Origin: Curtobacterium sp. PhB115
Lineage (GTDB): Bacteria; Actinomycetota; Actinomycetes; Actinomycetales; Microbacteriaceae
Direction of reading: 5' to 3'
DNA: 64,000 nt
Assembly: GCF_003752025.1 (NCBI RefSeq)
Contig: NZ_RJKR01000005.1
Span: forward strand, 1,030,241-1,094,240
Made by a program: the position numbers and the translations under genes. Positions 58,864 through 64,000 of the stretch are shown here, one piece after another. The notes below the pieces were generated by a model. The model saw nothing but the letters and a program-made list of their open reading frames with translations, was not told where the DNA came from and did no database searches. Position 1 is the stretch's first letter; each line of letters begins with the position of its first letter.

Positions 58864-59862
58864 GTGCCATCCTCCGCCGCCGCCGGCCGTCGCGTCACCG
58901 CCGCGATGGTCGCCGAGCGCGCGGGGACGAGCATCGCCACGGTCTCGCTCGTCGTGAACGGCAAGGACCGCGGCCGGGTGTCCGTGCCGATCGCCACTCG
59001 CGTGCGGGACGCCGTCGACGAGCTCGGCTACGTCGTCGACCACGCGGCCAGCTCGCTCGCGCGGGGCAGCGGTGACCTCGTCGTGCTCATCGCCCCCGAC
59101 CTGTCGAACCCGTTCTTCGCCGAGGTCATCCGCGGTGTCCGCGACACCATCGGCGACCGCTTCCAACTCGTGCTCTCGGTCACCGAGCGGGGCGCACAGC
59201 CCGTCGCCGCCGACGTCCGACGCTTCGAACGCCTCCGGCCCGCCGGCATCCTCGTCGACGCCCCGGCCGCTGGGGAACCGATGTCGGCGAGCGTCCCGGT
59301 GGTGCTCCTCGACGCTCCGGGAGGCTCCGAGGCCGTCAACTACGACCTCTCCCCCGGTGTGCACGACCTCGTCACGCACCTGCACGCCCAGGGACACCGG
59401 CACGTCGCGTACTTCGACGGGACCTCGCGGGCGGCGACGTTCGGCGTCCGCCGCGAGCGCTTCGAGGCCGAGTGCGCCGCCGCCGGCATCACCGTGTCCG
59501 AGGTCACCGCCCGCGCGGACCTCACCGTCGAGGCAGCGGCCTCGGCCACCGAGCACGTCATCGAAGCGTGGCAGGACGACGACGTCACCGCGGTCGTCGC
59601 AGCCGCCGACACCCTCGCCTACGGGGTCTTGCGGGTCGCGGGCGCCCTCGGCATCGCGGTCCCCGGGGACCTGGCGGTCGCCGGCTTCGACGACCTGCCG
59701 TCCTCGTCGGTCACCGCACCGGCACTGACGAGCGTCGCCCTGCCCGGCGCCGACCTCGGACGCGCGGCCGCGGAGCGCCTGCTCGCGACCCTCGACGGCA
59801 CGGCCCCGGAGCCGATCGGCTTGCCGGCACGGCTCGTCCGGCGCGCGAGCACGGGCGCGTAG
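58864..59862 (+). CDS. LacI-family transcriptional repressor
   Basis: This 332-residue protein opens with a LacI helix-turn-helix (VTAAMVAERAGTSIATVSLVVNGKDRGRVSVPIATRVRDAVDELGYVVDHAASSLA). A PBP1-type ligand domain follows (VLIAPDLSNPFFAEVIRGVRD ... VAGFDDLPSSSVTAPALTSVALP). It should bind the two operators just upstream, repressing the nucleoside operon and itself until ribose, ribose phosphate or a nucleoside is present. GTG start. Confidence 0.9.
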   Translation: MPSSAAAGRRVTAAMVAERAGTSIATVSLVVNGKDRGRVSVPIATRVRDAVDELGYVVDHAASSLARGSGDLVVLIAPDLSNPFFAEVIRGVRDTIGDRFQLVLSVTERGAQPVAADVRRFERLRPAGILVDAPAAGEPMSASVPVVLLDAPGGSEAVNYDLSPGVHDLVTHLHAQGHRHVAYFDGTSRAATFGVRRERFEAECAAAGITVSEVTARADLTVEAAASATEHVIEAWQDDDVTAVVAAADTLAYGVLRVAGALGIAVPGDLAVAGFDDLPSSSVTAPALTSVALPGADLGRAAAERLLATLDGTAPEPIGLPARLVRRASTGA

Positions 59863-59878
59863 CGCGGCCGCCACCAGG

Positions 59879-59938
59879 TTTCGCGCTGAGCGACAGTTCA
59901 CGCGCTCGCGAGCGCGTGAACTGTCGCTCAGCCCGAAA
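59879..59938. repeat. near-perfect palindrome (GCTGAGCGACAGTTCACGCG type)
   Basis: A perfect 48-bp palindrome at 59885-59932 with no loop, extended by TTTCG arms to 60 bp. It starts 16 bp after the LacI stop. Its right half matches the element at 34453-34504. Could act as a terminator and cruciform. Confidence 0.85.
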
Positions 59939-59999
59939 AGTAGGGCGCGCGGCGTCGGCCGAAACGTCGGCGCGACCACGGCGGTCGGCGCGACCACGA

Positions 60000-60045
60000 A
60001 CGGCCGGGAGGCGCGGTGCCAGCTGGCACCGCGCCTCCCGGCCGT
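60000..60045. terminator. perfect palindromic terminator (GGGAGGCGCG type)
   Basis: A perfect 46-bp palindrome (ACGGCCGGGAGGCGCGGTGC...) with the same GGTGCCAGCTGGCACC centre as the hairpin at 3523-3562. It lies between the converging LacI and DHA2 genes. Confidence 0.88.
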
Positions 60046-60080
60046 CACGCCGTCGTGTCCGGAGCACGCCCCGCTCTCCG

Positions 60081-62468
<2,388 letters not shown>

Positions 62469-62482
62469 ACGGGGTGGGGCTG

Positions 62483-62965
62483 CTAGAGCGCCTTCTCGAA
62501 GCAGAACGACCACGGCAACGTCGCCACGTACGGCTCGTACACCGGGATCGGGGTCCACCCGGTCTTCTCGTACAGGGCGACGGCGTCGGGCTGCTTGTCA
62601 CCCGTCTGCAGGATCAGCCGGGGCGCGCCGAGCTCACGACCGATGCGCTCGCACTCGTCGAGCAGCGCGGTGGCCGCCCCCTTGCCGCGCGCCGACGTCA
62701 GCACGATCAGGCGCTTCAGCTCGACCTCGTCGCCGAGGCGCCGGACGGCGATGTGCCCGACGGCCTCGCCGGACTCGTCGACGGCGAGCACGGAGGTGAC
62801 GATCGTCGACGGGTCGACGGACAGCGCACGGTTCCGCTCCGCCGTGATCGCCGGGTCCTCGTCGCCGATGGACGAGCCGTAGCGTTCGTGCATCTCGTCG
62901 TCCATGCGGGCGCGGAGCACCACGCCACGGGGGTCGTCCCAGGACACGCGTTCGATCGTGATCAC
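62483..62965 (-). CDS. GNAT-family N-acetyltransferase
   Basis: This 160-residue acetyltransferase has VGHIAVRRLGDEVELKRLIVLTSARGKGAATALLDECERIGRELG, with the acetyl-CoA loop RGKGAA, and LYEKTGWTPIPVYEPYV. GTG start (VITIERVSWDDPRG); a longer frame adds 53 non-homologous residues. Its stop is 15 bases before the TetR operator. The substrate is unknown. Confidence 0.85.
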   Translation of the reverse strand: MITIERVSWDDPRGVVLRARMDDEMHERYGSSIGDEDPAITAERNRALSVDPSTIVTSVLAVDESGEAVGHIAVRRLGDEVELKRLIVLTSARGKGAATALLDECERIGRELGAPRLILQTGDKQPDAVALYEKTGWTPIPVYEPYVATLPWSFCFEKAL

Positions 62966-63029
62966 GATGGTCGATCCTGGCACGGACCGCCGACGACCGG
63001 CGAACGCGCGGCCGTCGGTCGACAGTGCA

Positions 63030-63713
63030 TCAGCCCCGCAGTGCTGCGATCGCGCCGTCACCCGCACGCAGCGCGGCGAGCACGGCCGCCGCGTCGTCGT
63101 GGACCTCGGCCGCACCGGCGCCACGGAGTTCGTCCCCGCCGATCCCGCCGGTCATCACCGCCACGCACGGCACGCCGACCCGACCGGCGGACTCCACGTC
63201 CCACATCGCATCGCCGACCATCACGGCGGCACCGGCGGTGACCCCTGCTCGGTCGAGTGCGACCTGGATGATCCCGGGGTCCGGCTTCGCCTGCTCCACG
63301 TCCTCGGAGCTCGTCACCGCGGTGAGCCACTCCTCGGCGTCGAGCAGTTCGCGCAGCCGCGCCAGTTCGTTCTCCGGCGCACTCGTCGCCAGGACCACGG
63401 CATGCCCCGCCTCGGCGACCACCCGGAGCAGGTCACGGGCGCCGGGCAGCAGTCGCAGCAAGGGCATCTGCTCGGCGTAGTACGCCGTGTGGAACTGCTT
63501 GACGGTGTCGCGCGTCTCGTCGGAGGCGTCCGGCAGCAGCGTCTCGAGCAGCTTCGACGAGTCCATGCCGATCGCACGGTGGATCCGCCAGGCGTCGACG
63601 GACTCGCCCGCGGCGCGGGCAGCGCGCCACCAGGCGTCGATGTGGGCGTAGTTCGAGTCGACGAGCGTGCCGTCGATGTCGAAGAGGACTGCGGTCGAGG
63701 GAGCGTCGGACAT
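63030..63713 (-). CDS. HAD-superfamily phosphatase (phosphoglycolate phosphatase-like)
   Basis: This 227-residue protein has AVLFDIDGTLVDSNYAHIDAWWRA (the nucleophile aspartate and the second Asp), VVLATSAPENEL (motif II), KPDPGIIQVAL (Lys of motif III) and VMVGDAMWDVESAGRVGV (motif IV). A helical cap lies between. This is a complete subfamily IA HAD that removes phosphate from a small metabolite. GGAGGG lies before the ATG. Confidence 0.9.
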   Translation of the reverse strand: MSDAPSTAVLFDIDGTLVDSNYAHIDAWWRAARAAGESVDAWRIHRAIGMDSSKLLETLLPDASDETRDTVKQFHTAYYAEQMPLLRLLPGARDLLRVVAEAGHAVVLATSAPENELARLRELLDAEEWLTAVTSSEDVEQAKPDPGIIQVALDRAGVTAGAAVMVGDAMWDVESAGRVGVPCVAVMTGGIGGDELRGAGAAEVHDDAAAVLAALRAGDGAIAALRG

Positions 63714-63728
63714 CCCTCCATGCTGCCC

Positions 63729-63749
63729 GGGAGGCGCGGATCGCCTCCC
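63729..63749. terminator. short hairpin (GGGAGGCG type)
   Basis: GGGAGGCG and CGCCTCCC with a five-base loop, 19 bp after the stop of the MBL-fold gene and before the HAD gene. It is a short member of the family of GGGAGGC stems. Confidence 0.65.
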
Positions 63750-63768
63750 AGGAGCACGGTCGCGTCCG

Positions 63769-64000
63769 TCAGACGGTGACGCGCTCACCCGCCTGGAGGA
63801 TCGTGGTCGGCACGCCGCCGAGACCGTCGGTCCCGAGCATGCGGACGTTCATCTGCTGTCCAGCATCGCTCAGCAGGAGCTCGTGGATCTGGATCGCGCG
63901 CTCCGGCGCGACCTCGCGGACGTAGTCGACGGCAGCGGCGGTGTGCACCCACGGGCCGCTCGTGGGGATGAGCAGCGTGCCGACCGGGACCCCCGGCACG
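63769..64000 (-). CDS. MBL-fold metallo-hydrolase (partial, C-terminal part)
   Basis: Only the last 76 or so residues are inside; the gene enters from beyond 64000. They read VGTLLIPTSGPWVHTAAAVDYVREVAPERAIQIHELLLSDAGQQMNVRMLG. This matches the C-terminus of small metallo-beta-lactamase-fold hydrolases (the late histidine is in QIHELLLS). The metal-binding HxHxDH motif would lie outside the window. Substrate unknown. Confidence 0.65.
   Translation of the reverse strand, partial: VPGVPVGTLLIPTSGPWVHTAAAVDYVREVAPERAIQIHELLLSDAGQQMNVRMLGTDGLGGVPTTILQAGERVTV

Overview
The window is chromosomal DNA from a high-GC actinobacterium, most likely a member of the Microbacteriaceae close to Curtobacterium. 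This is inferred from the roughly 70% GC, the pervasive GTG starts, the four-base GTGA/ATGA stop-start overlaps, the gene content (DUF1206, POL-PE-LIG LigD with Ku, phosphoketolase, GH15, LAxTG-anchored surface protein) and the recurrent 'GGGAGGC' terminator stems. I see no rRNA, tRNA, CRISPR array, transposase or prophage block. About 64 protein genes are supported, the first and last being cut by the window edges.

Layout. 0-3.5 kb: the start of an alpha/beta hydrolase, then a zinc uptake operon (znuA-znuC-znuB-zur) behind a Zur box. 3.5-6.6 kb: a PTS sugar permease split over divergent units (EIIC one way, EIIB-EIIA the other) with a DasR/NagR-like GntR regulator and shared operator-like sites. 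6.7-12.4 kb: a GNAT enzyme and an aminotransferase/2-oxoacid dehydrogenase operon (hisC-like, E1alpha, E1beta, E2). 12.4-14.8 kb: a small membrane protein, a low-molecular-weight phosphatase and purB. 15-17 kb: a secreted PTDEPT-repeat protein and an L,D-transpeptidase. 17-25 kb: LysR/EamA and MFS/LysR divergent pairs, an epimerase/DUF4166 pair, a cation-diffusion exporter and a secreted small protein. 25-28 kb: membrane proteins and a LAYTG-anchored surface protein. 28-32 kb: redox and stress genes (FMN reductase, MarR, Dps, SDR, FAD reductase). 32-39.6 kb: hydrolase, SMP-30 lactonase, DUF1206, RtcB RNA ligase with an unusual leader, GH15 enzyme and DUF1992. 39.7-45.3 kb: a secreted protein, phosphoketolase, FAH-family hydrolase and a TIM-barrel isomerase. 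45.3-46.8 kb: an ECF sigma operon with Asp23-like proteins. 47-52 kb: the bacterial non-homologous end-joining set (LigD, Ku) with an SDR. 52-55.3 kb: membrane/regulator pairs and an exopolyphosphatase. 55.4-59.9 kb: a nucleoside salvage operon (nucleoside hydrolase, MFS, ribokinase) under a divergent LacI repressor with two identical operators. 60-64 kb: a TetR-controlled DHA2 drug exporter, a GNAT, a HAD phosphatase and the end of an MBL-fold enzyme.

The most unusual signals are in noncoding DNA. A 59-bp palindromic element occurs four times, each near a gene 3' end, with compensatory base changes in both arms. A second and third palindrome type also occur, and a family of terminators shares one stem sequence. 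Other points of interest are a 35-codon ORF plus hairpin ahead of rtcB, an ECF sigma operon in which an anti-sigma-like N-terminus appears fused to an Asp23-like domain, and a possible secreted EndoU/BECR-type RNase domain.
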